The notes beneath the pieces were generated by a model. It had not been told where the DNA came from. It did not search any database and saw nothing but the letters and a program-made list of their open reading frames with translations. The translations under genes were made by a program, and so were the position numbers. A stretch of DNA of 64,000 nt from JABDLO01 sp035327565 (GTDB lineage Bacteria > Bacteroidota > Bacteroidia > Chitinophagales > Saprospiraceae): NCBI GenBank assembly GCA_035327565.1, contig DAOLDB010000003.1, positions 62,001-126,000 of the forward strand. Direction: 5' to 3'. Within the stretch, counting starts at the first letter, position 1. Every line of letters begins with the position of its first letter. This document shows positions 8,737-17,813 of this stretch, in pieces.

Positions 8737-9222
8737 ATGATTTTTGATATTGTATTGCTTATTTTAGGTTTGCTTCTCTTGCTCATTGGTTTGGCAGGAA
8801 GTATCCTTCCTATACCTGGTCCCCCTTTAACATTTTTTGGGTTAATCCTCATCCATTGGAGCCGGTTTGCTGACTTTACCAGTCAATTATTGTGGATATT
8901 AGGGATTGCCACAATAGTAGTCACAGCGTTGGATTTGATGGTTCCTGCCTGGGGGGTGAGTAAATTTGGAGGCAGCCGTTATGGAATCTGGGGGAGCATG
9001 ATTGGCCTGACTGTAGGAATATTTACAGGACCATGGGGAATATTTATTGGTGCATTTGCCGGAGGGTTAATAGGAGAAATGATGGCAGGTAGAGACTATG
9101 ACATGGCTATGAAAGCAGCATTTGGATCCTTTATAGGATTTTTGTTAGGGGCTCTGTTGAAAATTATTTTAAGCGGCATTATCATTTGGTATGCTGTAAA
9201 GGGTATAATCTTCGCTAATTAA
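8737..9222 (+). CDS. DUF456 family membrane protein
   Basis: Small membrane protein of 161 residues with several hydrophobic helices. Two glycine-rich segments (SRYGIWGSMIGLTVGIFTGP and GIFIGAFAGGLIGEMMAGRD) are typical of DUF456, along with the N-terminal GLAGSILPIPGPPL. Function is unknown; the Gly-zipper-like repeats suggest close helix packing. It stands alone, about 85 bases after the mutase gene. Confidence 0.85.
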   Translation: MIFDIVLLILGLLLLLIGLAGSILPIPGPPLTFFGLILIHWSRFADFTSQLLWILGIATIVVTALDLMVPAWGVSKFGGSRYGIWGSMIGLTVGIFTGPWGIFIGAFAGGLIGEMMAGRDYDMAMKAAFGSFIGFLLGALLKIILSGIIIWYAVKGIIFAN

Positions 9223-9259
9223 ATCAAAAATATTCCGAAACTCCTTTCCTTATCTTTTT

Positions 9260-9267
9260 TATATTTG
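9260..9267 (+). promoter_or_regulatory. Probable -7 element before the small lipoprotein
   Basis: TATATTTG matches TAnnTTTG exactly and lies 27 bases before the start codon at 9295. No clear -33 TTG is visible. Confidence 0.45.
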
Positions 9268-9294
9268 TATAGCAAAGAAACAAAATTGTAATTC

Positions 9295-9591
9295 ATGGGA
9301 AAAAGAATGTTTAATAAGAATCCCTATTTTATCATCCTGGGATTGTTGATTGTAATTATGCTGTCTTCGTGTGCCCAGACCATGCCGGTAGAAGAGTGTA
9401 TAAAAGTGCAACCTTATGGATTTTTAGGAGGATTGTGGCATGGCTTTATCGCTCCATTTAGTTTTTTCGCCAGCCTCATTATGGATGATGTGGCCATATA
9501 TGCTGTCAATAACAATGGGGGGTGGTATGACTTTGGATTTGTTTTAGGGGCAGGCATATTATTTGGAGGTGGAGGGCGTGCAGGAAAGTGA
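9295..9591 (+). CDS. Small lipoprotein of unknown function
   Basis: This 98-residue protein has a signal peptide ending in a lipobox (LSSC, lipidated Cys26), so it should be membrane-anchored. The mature part holds a hydrophobic stretch (GLWHGFIAPFSFFASLIMDD), an aromatic patch (NNGGWYDFGFVLG) and a glycine-rich end (GAGILFGGGGRAGK). I do not recognise the family beyond short hypothetical proteins of this phylum. A second possible start is Met5. A good -7 element precedes it. Confidence 0.7.
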   Translation: MGKRMFNKNPYFIILGLLIVIMLSSCAQTMPVEECIKVQPYGFLGGLWHGFIAPFSFFASLIMDDVAIYAVNNNGGWYDFGFVLGAGILFGGGGRAGK

Positions 9592-9763
9592 GGGGTTGTT
9601 GCCATGCATCGGAATGGAAAAGGATTCCTATGTGGGTGTTATTTTAATAAAAACTGAAGAAACGCGTATAGGGTACTAAGGCGTAGCTCATGAAGGTAAA
9701 CCGGGCATTTTTAAGAAAATGATTCCAAGACAGAACCTGAATGAAATAAAACCAGCTGATTAA
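9572..9763 (+). pseudogene. Possible gene remnant with an internal stop
   Basis: One frame reads protein-like text on both sides of a TAA at 9677-9679: GMEKDSYVGVILIKTEETR before it, and GVAHEGKPGIFKKMIPRQNL after it, ending at TAA 9761-9763. There is no good start codon. It may be the eroded tail of a lost gene. The evidence is only the protein-like composition of the frame. Confidence 0.25.
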
Positions 9764-10125
9764 TGAATACCCGGTTCGGTAATCCTGGGTATAACTGAAA
9801 ATTTAAGGGTAGGTATTTTGTCCTTCAGGGATCATTTGAGAACGATTCATCCTGAAATCATGAATTTAAACTTAGATTTCCTGGGGAGGGCAATGCACGT
9901 TTGCTTATATTGATCAGAAAACCCATTCTAAAGCCTTAAGAATATTTAGAAATGTCTTAAATACAAATAATATATTTTTAATATATAATCTATTGATATT
10001 AAAATTAAAAGGTATTTTATTGAAATGATTTAAATATAAATAACATGTAAATAGGTTTGGATTTTTGCTTTTTTAATCAATCTTTTCCATTTTTAAGGCT
10101 TTAAGTCAATTGAAGATTTTTGATC
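9764..10125. other. Intergenic stretch, nothing identified
   Basis: Very AT-rich, especially 9960-10110. No convincing reading frame or hairpin is visible. It presumably holds the promoter of the lamin-tail gene, but no exact TAnnTTTG element is placed well. Confidence 0.5.
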
Positions 10126-11676
10126 ATGAAGACGATTTTAACTGTTTTATTTCTATTATTTTATTCTATTGCTTTTTCTCAATACTTTGTCAATTTCGAA
10201 GGTTCTGGAGAAACGAGGAATACTTATGATCCGGGCACTGTAAGCCTTACAGGATTGAATTGGGATTTTATTGAAGCACTCATTAGTACATCGGAAAATG
10301 ATTTTAAAAATGGAGACAGATCAGCCAGGATCAGGGGCCGGAATGGATCAGGTATCACTATGAGTCAAGACAAACCTAATGGTTTAGGGAATATCTCCTT
10401 TCAATATCGAAGATTTGGTACGGATGGTAATCAACAGCCCTGGGTCATTGAATACAGCACAAATCAGGGATCGGATTGGACTCAGATAGGGAGCCCAATT
10501 ACAGCCACTGAAGAAGTACAAACTTTTTCAGAAGTAGTTAATATATCAGGTAATATAAGGATAAGAATTCGAATAAACTCTACCCCTGGAATTTCAGGTG
10601 ACCGTAGGATGAATGTTGATGACATCGTAATCACTGATTTTGGGAATTTCCCAAAAGTGTTGTTCCAGGAAATTTATGGGGGTGGAGGAAATACCAATGC
10701 TAAGTGGAATCGTGATGTTGTACAACTCAGGAATGCTGAAGATACAGCAGTGGATTTATCAGGCTGGACGATACAATATGCACCATCAACAAGTGCATTT
10801 TCAGCCAATAATATTGCTACTCTACCTAATGGTACAATGATTCAGCCGGGACAACTTTTAAATGTTATGTTAGCTCAAGGTGATAACGGGGATCCTGTAC
10901 CTGATCCAAAGGTGGATGCAGGTGCTGTGAATTTAGCCGTTTTATCTGGAAAAATCGCATTGATGAGCAGTGGTATAAAAATATATGGCAACACATGTCC
11001 TGACATAACAGTGGTTGATTTTGTTGGATATGGCAGTGGAAGCAACTGTGGACCCCATTCCACAAGCAATGTTTCTGGTAATGTTGCCAGCTATGAAAGA
11101 CAACATAATAATAATACTGTGCCAGGGGTATATAATGTTAAAGAGATTGCTCTTCCTATTACAATGGGAGAGTTTACTGTAAAACCAAAAGATAAATCAC
11201 ATTGGATAGAATGGAATACTTTAAATGAGACTAACAATGATTATATGTTGGTGGAACATTCTGATGATGGGAGAAATTACACAGAGATACATCGAACCCA
11301 AGGGGCCGGTACTACCTATGAAAAGCAATATTACAGCTTTCTATATGAGCATCCCGTACCGGGTATCAACTACTACCGCATTAAACAGGTAGATTATGAT
11401 GGCCGGTACAGTTACTCGGAGGTGCGCAGCATGCGCCATGATTTTGAAGAAGGTATTGTCATTTATCCTTCTTATACCCAAGGCATGCTGAATATTAAAA
11501 CGGATATGGAAAAATACTCACTCCAGGTTTTTAATACGGCCGGAAAGGAAATGAAGATTTGGTCGGGTTTGTCACAAAATCAGACGATTGATTTCAACGA
11601 GCTTAGAGCCGGTATATATATTGTCAGGGTGACTAAGGGAAGCTTCGTACACACACAGCGAATCATAAAGTTGTAA
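10126..11676 (+). CDS. Secreted lamin-tail-domain protein with T9SS sorting domain
   Basis: Secreted protein of 516 residues. A signal peptide (MKTILTVLFLLFYSIAFSQ) leads to a beta-rich region (20-170), then a lamin-tail (LTD) domain at about 180-345 (VLFQEIYGGGGNTN, VQLRNAEDTAVDLSGWTIQY, GQLLNVMLAQG, VDFVGYGSG). A short beta domain follows, and a C-terminal T9SS type A sorting domain (IVIYPSYTQGMLNIK to GIYIVRVTKGSFVHTQRIIKL). It should be exported through the type IX system and attached to the surface or released. LTD domains often accompany secreted nucleases or phosphatases, but no catalytic domain is seen here, so an adhesive or binding role is likely. ATG 10126 is preferred to an in-frame TTG at 10120. 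Confidence 0.85.
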   Translation: MKTILTVLFLLFYSIAFSQYFVNFEGSGETRNTYDPGTVSLTGLNWDFIEALISTSENDFKNGDRSARIRGRNGSGITMSQDKPNGLGNISFQYRRFGTDGNQQPWVIEYSTNQGSDWTQIGSPITATEEVQTFSEVVNISGNIRIRIRINSTPGISGDRRMNVDDIVITDFGNFPKVLFQEIYGGGGNTNAKWNRDVVQLRNAEDTAVDLSGWTIQYAPSTSAFSANNIATLPNGTMIQPGQLLNVMLAQGDNGDPVPDPKVDAGAVNLAVLSGKIALMSSGIKIYGNTCPDITVVDFVGYGSGSNCGPHSTSNVSGNVASYERQHNNNTVPGVYNVKEIALPITMGEFTVKPKDKSHWIEWNTLNETNNDYMLVEHSDDGRNYTEIHRTQGAGTTYEKQYYSFLYEHPVPGINYYRIKQVDYDGRYSYSEVRSMRHDFEEGIVIYPSYTQGMLNIKTDMEKYSLQVFNTAGKEMKIWSGLSQNQTIDFNELRAGIYIVRVTKGSFVHTQRIIKL

Positions 11677-11779
11677 ACTAACTGATCACCCTCCAAAATG
11701 GTAGCAGGATTCAGATGGTTGTAAATTTATACCTTATTGGAATCAGAAAATCCAATAGCATTAAACCCCACACAATTGC

Positions 11780-12571
11780 TTATTGGCCCATTTTTTTCTG
11801 ACTGAAAATCCAATGAAGCAAAGTAGCATCCTGAAAGGCAGGATTCCAGGCATCGTGATCAACACCCTGAAGTTCAAAATATTCCACAGAACTGGCTCCT
11901 TGATTTACTAAGGCTTGATATACATTGCGTGATAAAGAGACGGGTACTACAGAGTCAGCATCACCATGGTAAATTCTTAAGGGAATGTCTTTATACAGAG
12001 AAACCATGGAAGTGTCAGCACCTCCGCAAATCGGGACAGCGGCAGCAAACCAATCCGGTCTACGTGCCAATAAATCAAAGGTTCCGAAACCACCCATCGA
12101 AAGACCTCCAAGATAGATTCTATTGAGGTCAACAGGAAGACGGGTAATCAGAGTATCCAATAAATGCATAACACCGTTCATGGATGGCGTGGGGTTTTCT
12201 GAGTATTGGGCTGTTAACGTACCATCAACCATTTGAATTTGTCCCCAACGATCATTAGAACGACATTGAGGAAAAACGAGTATGGCGGGAAACATTTTCT
12301 GGATGGAATCTTTCACCAGGATTGGAGCAATGTGGATCAATTGAGCTTCATTGTCAAACCCTCTTTCACCTCCACCATGTAAAAACAAAAACAAAGGTAC
12401 TTTTTCATCATTATCTATCGTTTGGGGAATCAAAATATTGTATAATACAGTATCTCCATGTCCATATACCAGAAACTCCTTTTCAAAAACTGCAGGAGTA
12501 AAATTGATTTCTTTTGAATTACAGGAAACTATCAAAATAAAAGCAACCAGAATGTATAATATATTTTTCAT
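11780..12571 (-). CDS. Lipoprotein alpha/beta-hydrolase (esterase-like)
   Basis: Predicted lipoprotein (lipobox IVSC, Cys17) with an alpha/beta-hydrolase fold of the prolyl-oligopeptidase/PHB-depolymerase-like carboxylesterase type. FLFLHGGGERG forms the oxyanion-hole region, GLSMGG holds the nucleophile serine, HGDADSVVP the acid and GVDHDAW the histidine. The full catalytic triad is therefore present. The length (263 residues) is normal. It probably hydrolyses an ester in the periplasm or on the surface, and feruloyl- or acetyl-esterase activity is conceivable. It stands alone, convergent with the lamin-tail gene, and is far from the xylan locus, so a link to xylan is not supported. Confidence 0.82.
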   Translation of the reverse strand: MKNILYILVAFILIVSCNSKEINFTPAVFEKEFLVYGHGDTVLYNILIPQTIDNDEKVPLFLFLHGGGERGFDNEAQLIHIAPILVKDSIQKMFPAILVFPQCRSNDRWGQIQMVDGTLTAQYSENPTPSMNGVMHLLDTLITRLPVDLNRIYLGGLSMGGFGTFDLLARRPDWFAAAVPICGGADTSMVSLYKDIPLRIYHGDADSVVPVSLSRNVYQALVNQGASSVEYFELQGVDHDAWNPAFQDATLLHWIFSQKKMGQ

Positions 12572-12987
12572 GGTAGAAAGTTAGTAAACTTTAATTGAAG
12601 TGTATACAGACTGATGTGTAAATTTTTCGCTTAAAACTTAACGGGAATATTTCTGATAACGAATCGCAGTCATCCAAAATCAGATTTTTTTTCCAGTGTT
12701 TTTATGTATATGAATGCTTCTGGATTCAAAGGTCATTTGTCCACTAAGAGCATAAAGCATTGCTTGAAGTTCATAAAGAATAGTTTTACCTACGTATTAC
12801 TTTGAAATTTATATGAACATTGCTCATTCTATATGCAATCCTGGATATTTTATTTGTATTTACATTTTGAATTTCTTATATAAGCAAAGACTTTCGTTTG
12901 GAATGTCAATCTTTCTGAATATTCATGGGCTTCAACATGTTTTTGAAACCATTTTCCTTTTTAAATTAGTGGATTAAAGTGAAATTC
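12572..12987. other. Intergenic stretch, nothing firm identified
   Basis: About 400 AT-rich bases between divergent genes. It should contain promoters for the esterase and the cyclodeaminase-like gene, but no unambiguous element or dyad was found. Confidence 0.45.
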
Positions 12988-13944
12988 ATGGGTGCAGTTC
13001 CATTTTATGATTCTCATTATATGGAATCCAGGCTGTATTATCCGGATTTAATCGATGAATTGGACAAAGCCTTTGCAGGAAATGTGTCTGCATTTCCACC
13101 CAGGGGGCATTTTACTATTCCATCCAATGATAAAAATGAGAAAGATGCTTTGCTTTTCATGCCAGCCTGGAATGAAGGGCGTGATATGGGAACGAAGCTC
13201 GTTACTGTGTATCCTGAGAATGAGAAGTTCAATCATCCCGTGATTCAGGGTATATATGTTCATTTTGATAAAAAGTATGGCACACCATTAGGGATGTTTG
13301 ATGTCCGCACGCTGACCAATATCAGGACTGCTGCTACTTCAGCATTGGCATCCAGATATTTGTCAAAGCAAGATTCCTCCACCTTATTAATGATGGGTAC
13401 AGGACATCTTATACCATATCTGGTGAAAGCACATGCCAGTATAAGACCTGTCCGGAAAGTTTTTGTTTGGGGCCGGGATAGTGAAAAAGCCCGACAAAAA
13501 GTAAAGGAAATACAACATGGTCATTTAGAAGTTACGAATGCAACTGATCTGCAAATAGCCATGAGTGAAGCAGATATCATTTCAGCGGCAACTTTATCAA
13601 GAGAGCCTATTGTGTTTGGCAGATTTTTAAAAGGGGGTCAACATATTGATTTGGTGGGCAGTTATACCCGTGATCGGAGAGAAGCAGATGATGATACTAT
13701 GTCCCGGGGTAAAATTTTTGTAGACACAAAAGAAGGAGCAATAAAAGAGTCGGGAGATATTACCATTCCTATGGCAAGTGGAATCATCAGTATGAGAGAC
13801 ATTGCCGGGGATTTGTTTGACCTTTGCGGTAAAAAGGTGAAGGGAAGGTCAAACCAGCATGAAGTAACTATATTCAAATCAGTAGGGTATGCGCTGGAAG
13901 ACCTGGTCGCTGCGCGTTATTTTTTAAATATTGGAAAGGGATGA
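12988..13944 (+). CDS. Ornithine cyclodeaminase/mu-crystallin family protein
   Basis: NAD(P)-dependent enzyme of the ornithine cyclodeaminase/mu-crystallin fold. Family features include an N-terminal substrate-binding half (KLVTVYPENEKFNHPVIQG, RTLTNIRTAATSALASRYL), a Rossmann half with MGTGHLIPYLVKA and VFVWGRDSEKA, and the late motif HIDLVGSYTRDRREAD. Members act as ornithine cyclodeaminase, alanine dehydrogenase or ketimine reductase; the substrate cannot be told here. The stop overlaps the start of an acyl-ACP thioesterase gene by 4 bases (ATGA), so the two are translationally coupled. ATG 12988 is used; a GTG at 12979 is an in-frame alternative. Confidence 0.85.
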   Translation: MGAVPFYDSHYMESRLYYPDLIDELDKAFAGNVSAFPPRGHFTIPSNDKNEKDALLFMPAWNEGRDMGTKLVTVYPENEKFNHPVIQGIYVHFDKKYGTPLGMFDVRTLTNIRTAATSALASRYLSKQDSSTLLMMGTGHLIPYLVKAHASIRPVRKVFVWGRDSEKARQKVKEIQHGHLEVTNATDLQIAMSEADIISAATLSREPIVFGRFLKGGQHIDLVGSYTRDRREADDDTMSRGKIFVDTKEGAIKESGDITIPMASGIISMRDIAGDLFDLCGKKVKGRSNQHEVTIFKSVGYALEDLVAARYFLNIGKG

Positions 13945-14675
13945 AACTGATTAAAGTACACCAGGCCGGGTATAAAATTCGTTCTTCGGAAATCGGAAAG
14001 GATCAAAAAATTAAGCCTTATGCTTTGGTCCAATTGATGCAGGAAGCTTCTATGGAGCATGTGGTTTTAGCTCAGGCTTCTGCATGGGATGAAGCATTGG
14101 AAGGTATGACCTGGGTATTGCTCAGGAAGGAAATCCATTTTTACCAGTGGCCTTCACTTGGAGAAGAAATAAAGGTTATAACCTATCCGAGCGGCTTTGA
14201 ACGCATTTTTGCTTATCGTGATTATCTGGTGGAAAATAAGGATGGGCAGCGGCTGACAGAAGCAGCTTCCACCTGGACATTGATACATAAAAAGACTAGA
14301 AACTTAGTAAGCATTCCGGAAAAGTTTTTACCATTTGATGGTCGTTCTGAAATGAACCCTCTTCCGAGATGTGGGACGGCTTTTCCCAGGACTTCACAAT
14401 GGAAAGATGGATTGCCATATCGGATTGGATTAAATGATCTGGACTGGAATGGACACATGAATAATGTCCAGTATGTTCGCTTTATCATGGAAGATGAGGA
14501 GGAAAGAACGCTGCAGAAAAAACCCAAAAATATGACTTTACACTTTCGACAGGAGGGGTTTCATGGTGATCATGTCAGAGTGCAATATGGTAAGAGTGAT
14601 TCCGGTAGCCAGAATATATACAGGATAATCAAGGAAAAGGAATCAGTATTGTTTCAGGCAGCTATTGAATGGTAA
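13941..14675 (+). CDS. Acyl-ACP thioesterase (FatA/FatB-like)
   Basis: Double hot-dog thioesterase that releases fatty acids from acyl carrier protein. The N-terminal hot-dog has IKPYALVQLMQEASMEHV and MTWVLLRKEIHFYQWPSLGE. The second contains DLDWNGHMNNVQYVRF, with the conserved D-x-N-x-H-x-N-N-x-Y pattern that holds catalytic Asn and His residues. The length (244 residues) fits bacterial family members. It overlaps the cyclodeaminase-like gene by 4 bases. The pairing of an amino-acid/imine enzyme with a thioesterase is unusual and may point to a shared small-molecule or lipid product. Confidence 0.87.
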   Translation: MKLIKVHQAGYKIRSSEIGKDQKIKPYALVQLMQEASMEHVVLAQASAWDEALEGMTWVLLRKEIHFYQWPSLGEEIKVITYPSGFERIFAYRDYLVENKDGQRLTEAASTWTLIHKKTRNLVSIPEKFLPFDGRSEMNPLPRCGTAFPRTSQWKDGLPYRIGLNDLDWNGHMNNVQYVRFIMEDEEERTLQKKPKNMTLHFRQEGFHGDHVRVQYGKSDSGSQNIYRIIKEKESVLFQAAIEW

Positions 14676-14819
14676 AGGTAGAAATTAAACTATAAATGTT
14701 GCGATAAGGCAAAATGTTTAGGCCAATGATGTAACCGGTCTGAATTTTCATTCGTCGATAAAAGGTGTGAATTGATGGGGAAAAAGAACGCTTCCATATA
14801 GTACTTTGTGAAAAAATAG

Positions 14820-14838
14820 TACCATGTATTGCATGGTA
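14820..14838. promoter_or_regulatory. PadR operator: perfect 7-5-7 palindrome
   Basis: TACCATG-TATTG-CATGGTA is a perfect inverted repeat 98 bases before the PadR-family start codon. It covers the -33 TTG of the predicted promoter, as expected for an autorepressor site. ATG/CAT arms are typical of PadR operators. Confidence 0.7.
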
Positions 14839-14859
14839 TTATATAAGTGCTTATCTTTG
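14828..14859 (+). promoter_or_regulatory. Promoter of the padR-pspC operon
   Basis: ATTG at 14828-14831 (-33) and TATCTTTG at 14852-14859 (-7, exact TAnnTTTG) are separated by 20 bases, the Bacteroidota spacing. The -33 box is inside the palindromic operator. Confidence 0.6.
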
Positions 14860-14935
14860 TGTTGTAATTAAAAGACATGAAAATCATAATGTCTAGAAAA
14901 GGTAAGCAATATTTAAATAACATAAATGAAATGCA

Positions 14936-15274
14936 ATGAAGCTGGAAAACACGGTGGCACAAATGAGAAAAGGAATTCTTGAGCTTTGCGTTCTTTCCAT
15001 CATTTCCGATGAGGAGGCATATCCATCTGATATCATAGAAAAACTAAAAGCATCGGAGTTGATTGTAGTCGAAGGCACATTATATCCTTTACTCAGTCGT
15101 TTAAAGAATGCAAATTTATTGCAATACAGGTGGAAAGAATCTAAATCTGGTCCACCAAGGAAGTACTACCAGTTAACAAGGGAAGGAGAAGAATTCCTGG
15201 AGGGATTACTGGAGACCTGGAATCAATTGAATCACGCAGTTAATCAATCAACTAAAAAATTACAAGAAAAATGA
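14936..15274 (+). CDS. PadR-family transcriptional regulator
   Basis: Winged-helix regulator of 112 residues. RKGILELCVLSIISDEEAYP, VVEGTLYPLLSRLKNANLLQ and RKYYQLTREGEEFL are the standard PadR helix-turn-helix and wing. The gene overlaps the PspC-domain gene by 4 bases. This PadR-plus-PspC/DUF arrangement is common and suggests control of a membrane protein in response to envelope stress or a small ligand. A perfect palindrome overlapping its promoter indicates autoregulation. Confidence 0.92.
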   Translation: MKLENTVAQMRKGILELCVLSIISDEEAYPSDIIEKLKASELIVVEGTLYPLLSRLKNANLLQYRWKESKSGPPRKYYQLTREGEEFLEGLLETWNQLNHAVNQSTKKLQEK

Positions 15275-15936
15275 ACAAAATTGTAAATATCAACTTAGGT
15301 GGATTTCCATTTACCATCGATGAAGATGCCTACGTATATCTTCAAAAATATATCAAAACGATCAAAAGACATTTCTCTGATTCAGAGGGTTGTGAAGAAA
15401 TAGTTTATGATATTGAAGTAAGAATGGCTGAGCTTTTTCAGGACAGGATGAAAGGCCGATCTATTGTCAGCATGAGTGATCTGGATGAAGTCATCAAAAT
15501 TTTAGGTAGGCCAGAAGATTTTGGGGCAGAACCTATAGATATAGATCGTGAAGAACCTATCAGGCAACGCAGGAGAACAGATCCACGCGATAGTGTCAGA
15601 ACGGGCCGGCGTTTATTCAGAAATCCGGATGATAAAATTCTGGGCGGTGTAGCCGGAGGTTTGGCCGCTTATTTTGGTGTCAATGATGCGGTATGGGTTA
15701 GAATTGCTTTTGTTTTACTCGCTTTCAGCGGAATTGGAATACTGCCCTACATCATATTATGGATCATTGTCCCTGAAGCCAAATCGGCAGGGGACAAATT
15801 GGAAATGCGAGGTGAACCCGTCAATGTCAGCAATATTGCCAAAACAGTGGAAGATGAATTAACAGAACTATCACATCGGTTGACTGAGATGACCAAGGAT
15901 CTCGGAAAGGAGTTTAAGTCAAAAAAAAAATTTTAG
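15271..15936 (+). CDS. PspC-domain membrane protein
   Basis: Protein of 221 residues. The N-terminal cytoplasmic part (about 1-115) has a small fold with VNINLGGFPFTIDEDAY and an acidic region. A PspC domain follows at about 116-170 (RLFRNPDDKILGGVAGGLAA, then a hydrophobic helix ending PYIILWIIVPEA). The C-terminal tail (TVEDELTELSHRLTEMTKDL) is probably a short coiled coil. PspC proteins sense or buffer membrane stress. It is translationally coupled to the PadR regulator and followed by a good terminator. Confidence 0.88.
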   Translation: MNKIVNINLGGFPFTIDEDAYVYLQKYIKTIKRHFSDSEGCEEIVYDIEVRMAELFQDRMKGRSIVSMSDLDEVIKILGRPEDFGAEPIDIDREEPIRQRRRTDPRDSVRTGRRLFRNPDDKILGGVAGGLAAYFGVNDAVWVRIAFVLLAFSGIGILPYIILWIIVPEAKSAGDKLEMRGEPVNVSNIAKTVEDELTELSHRLTEMTKDLGKEFKSKKKF

Positions 15937-16013
15937 AGACTCCTCTTTTTGATTCCAAAGAGCCATTGAGAAAAGGATTTATGTACTAAGGCGGAATAGT
16001 ACTCACTGTAGTT

Positions 16014-16052
16014 GGGCTTCCAGGCATGCGCTTCGGAGGCCCTTTTATTATT
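16014..16052 (+). terminator. Rho-independent terminator of padR-pspC
   Basis: GGGCTTCC (16014-16021) pairs with GGAGGCCC (16035-16042), including one G-T pair, followed at once by TTTTATTATT. It lies about 80 bases after the pspC stop. Confidence 0.65.
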
Positions 16053-16178
16053 GATTTTTGCAGTTGGATCGCAAGGTGCACTCAGTGTGGATAGATTTAA
16101 TGTATTGATAATCAATTATAATTTTCACATTTTAGGTAAAATTTTCGTTATTAAAATTGAAACTGTTGGTTTTAATGC

Positions 16179-17813
16179 ATGTTAACCGGATTGAACTATA
16201 CATTTTTTAAAGCTAAAGCAATTCAAGCTTTAAAGCTGCGCCTATACTTTATTGGCTTATTATTCATTTTAAGTACAGGGTGGGTACTAGCGCAGAATAG
16301 TTTTCTCAGAGTCAACCGTTCGGAAAGGGTAATTGGAAAAAATCATTGGCTGAATGAAGAGATCAAAGCTACTGTGTATACATTTCCGGAAAGAATTCAT
16401 CATTGTTATATCGACACCTTGAAAGGTTATGCTACCGTTGAAATGAGAGGACTTACCAAGAACGGTAAATATCTCAAGAATAAGGGAAAAGTAATGGTAG
16501 TTGATTTGTTGGCAGGTCGAACCATCTGGGATCAGAATATCAATTATTTAACAAGTTATTTAGAACAATACGGCCGGTCATTGTTTAAAAGGGAAGGAGG
16601 TAAAGTTTTTTACCTTGATATTGAAAGTGGAAACCGGTTGTGGGAATCAAAGAATTCATTGTATCTGGTTGATCCCATCGACCGGATTGGGTTGGGGTAT
16701 AGGACTAAATCCATAGGTGCATCGTCCAATAATCTGGAAGGCATTAATTTATCAAATGGCAATATGATTTGGTCCAGGAATGTCCGTCAGGATTTCACTT
16801 GGAATGAATTGCATTATACAAACGACAGTACTATCATTTTAGTCGCTTCAGGTCTTCACGATATCAATATTTTTGATGGAACAGGATGGAGCTATCATGC
16901 CGTCACGGGTGAAAAAAATTATAAACAATCGCTGCTTAAAACTTTGTTGGGATCAGCATCCATGGGGTATTCTGCCAGGGGTACTGATCCTAAAAGTGCC
17001 TGGGGTGTGGTTTCAAACCTGGAAGGAGACAGTATCAGTTACTTCCTGGCTTCAAAGAACGAATTGGTTCGAATCGCAAATAAAGATGGGAGCATCATGT
17101 GGAGGTACCCGTTACCGGAAGATATGGCCAGTAAATCTAATATATTTCTGGAAGATAATATGGTCTTTATGGTAAATCTTGGTTATGCATATAAAGGGAT
17201 AAGCCGTATATTTTATGGGAAGCCATTTTTTGCTGCATTCAATAGAGAAGACGGTTCAATGGTACATTTTAATTATCTCGATGTTAAAAAGGATGCCATT
17301 CAGGATGCGATTTTGTCCGGAGATACATTAGCTTTGGTATTTGATGAAAAGATAGTATGTTTTTCTAAATCCGATGGAAAATTTTTATTAGAGAAAGAGT
17401 TCAGTAAAGAGGAAGTGTTAGGAAAATTATTAGGTTTTGTAAAAAATGTGCCGCACATACTTCAGGATTCATTGCTCATGCCATTAATAGTTTCTGAGAA
17501 AGCGAAATATTATATCATTAGTAATGAGCCCGAGGTAATATTTCTCAATGAAGATTTTGATTATGAGGGAGAGATGCCTTTTGAAGAATTATATCTTCAA
17601 TATTTTTGGCACCCATTGATTAAATTGATCAGGAAAGATAATAAAACATACATTGTTGGACAGGATCACCAGATTCTTGCAGAAATAAATACAAATCGCA
17701 AAGGCGCTTTTATCAATGAAACATTATTTTTTATCGAGGAAAAGGAGATTCTTCTAATTGAATTGGCCGGTTTATTTGATAATTACTTGGAAGAATTACT
17801 ATTCAATGATTAA
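16179..17813 (+). CDS. PQQ-like beta-propeller repeat protein
   Basis: Exported protein of 544 residues with a hydrophobic segment at about 21-39 ending VLAQ. The rest shows repeated propeller blades with the PQQ-type signature of a residue pair before a tryptophan: DLLAGRTIWDQNI, DIESGNRLWESK, NLSNGNMIWSRN, NKDGSIMWRYPL. These suggest a PQQ/BamB-like propeller used for protein interaction rather than an enzyme; I see no quinoprotein active-site cysteines or calcium ligands. The two genes downstream are convergent, overlapping its tail by 11 bases. The specific role is unknown. Confidence 0.7.
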   Translation: MLTGLNYTFFKAKAIQALKLRLYFIGLLFILSTGWVLAQNSFLRVNRSERVIGKNHWLNEEIKATVYTFPERIHHCYIDTLKGYATVEMRGLTKNGKYLKNKGKVMVVDLLAGRTIWDQNINYLTSYLEQYGRSLFKREGGKVFYLDIESGNRLWESKNSLYLVDPIDRIGLGYRTKSIGASSNNLEGINLSNGNMIWSRNVRQDFTWNELHYTNDSTIILVASGLHDINIFDGTGWSYHAVTGEKNYKQSLLKTLLGSASMGYSARGTDPKSAWGVVSNLEGDSISYFLASKNELVRIANKDGSIMWRYPLPEDMASKSNIFLEDNMVFMVNLGYAYKGISRIFYGKPFFAAFNREDGSMVHFNYLDVKKDAIQDAILSGDTLALVFDEKIVCFSKSDGKFLLEKEFSKEEVLGKLLGFVKNVPHILQDSLLMPLIVSEKAKYYIISNEPEVIFLNEDFDYEGEMPFEELYLQYFWHPLIKLIRKDNKTYIVGQDHQILAEINTNRKGAFINETLFFIEEKEILLIELAGLFDNYLEELLFND

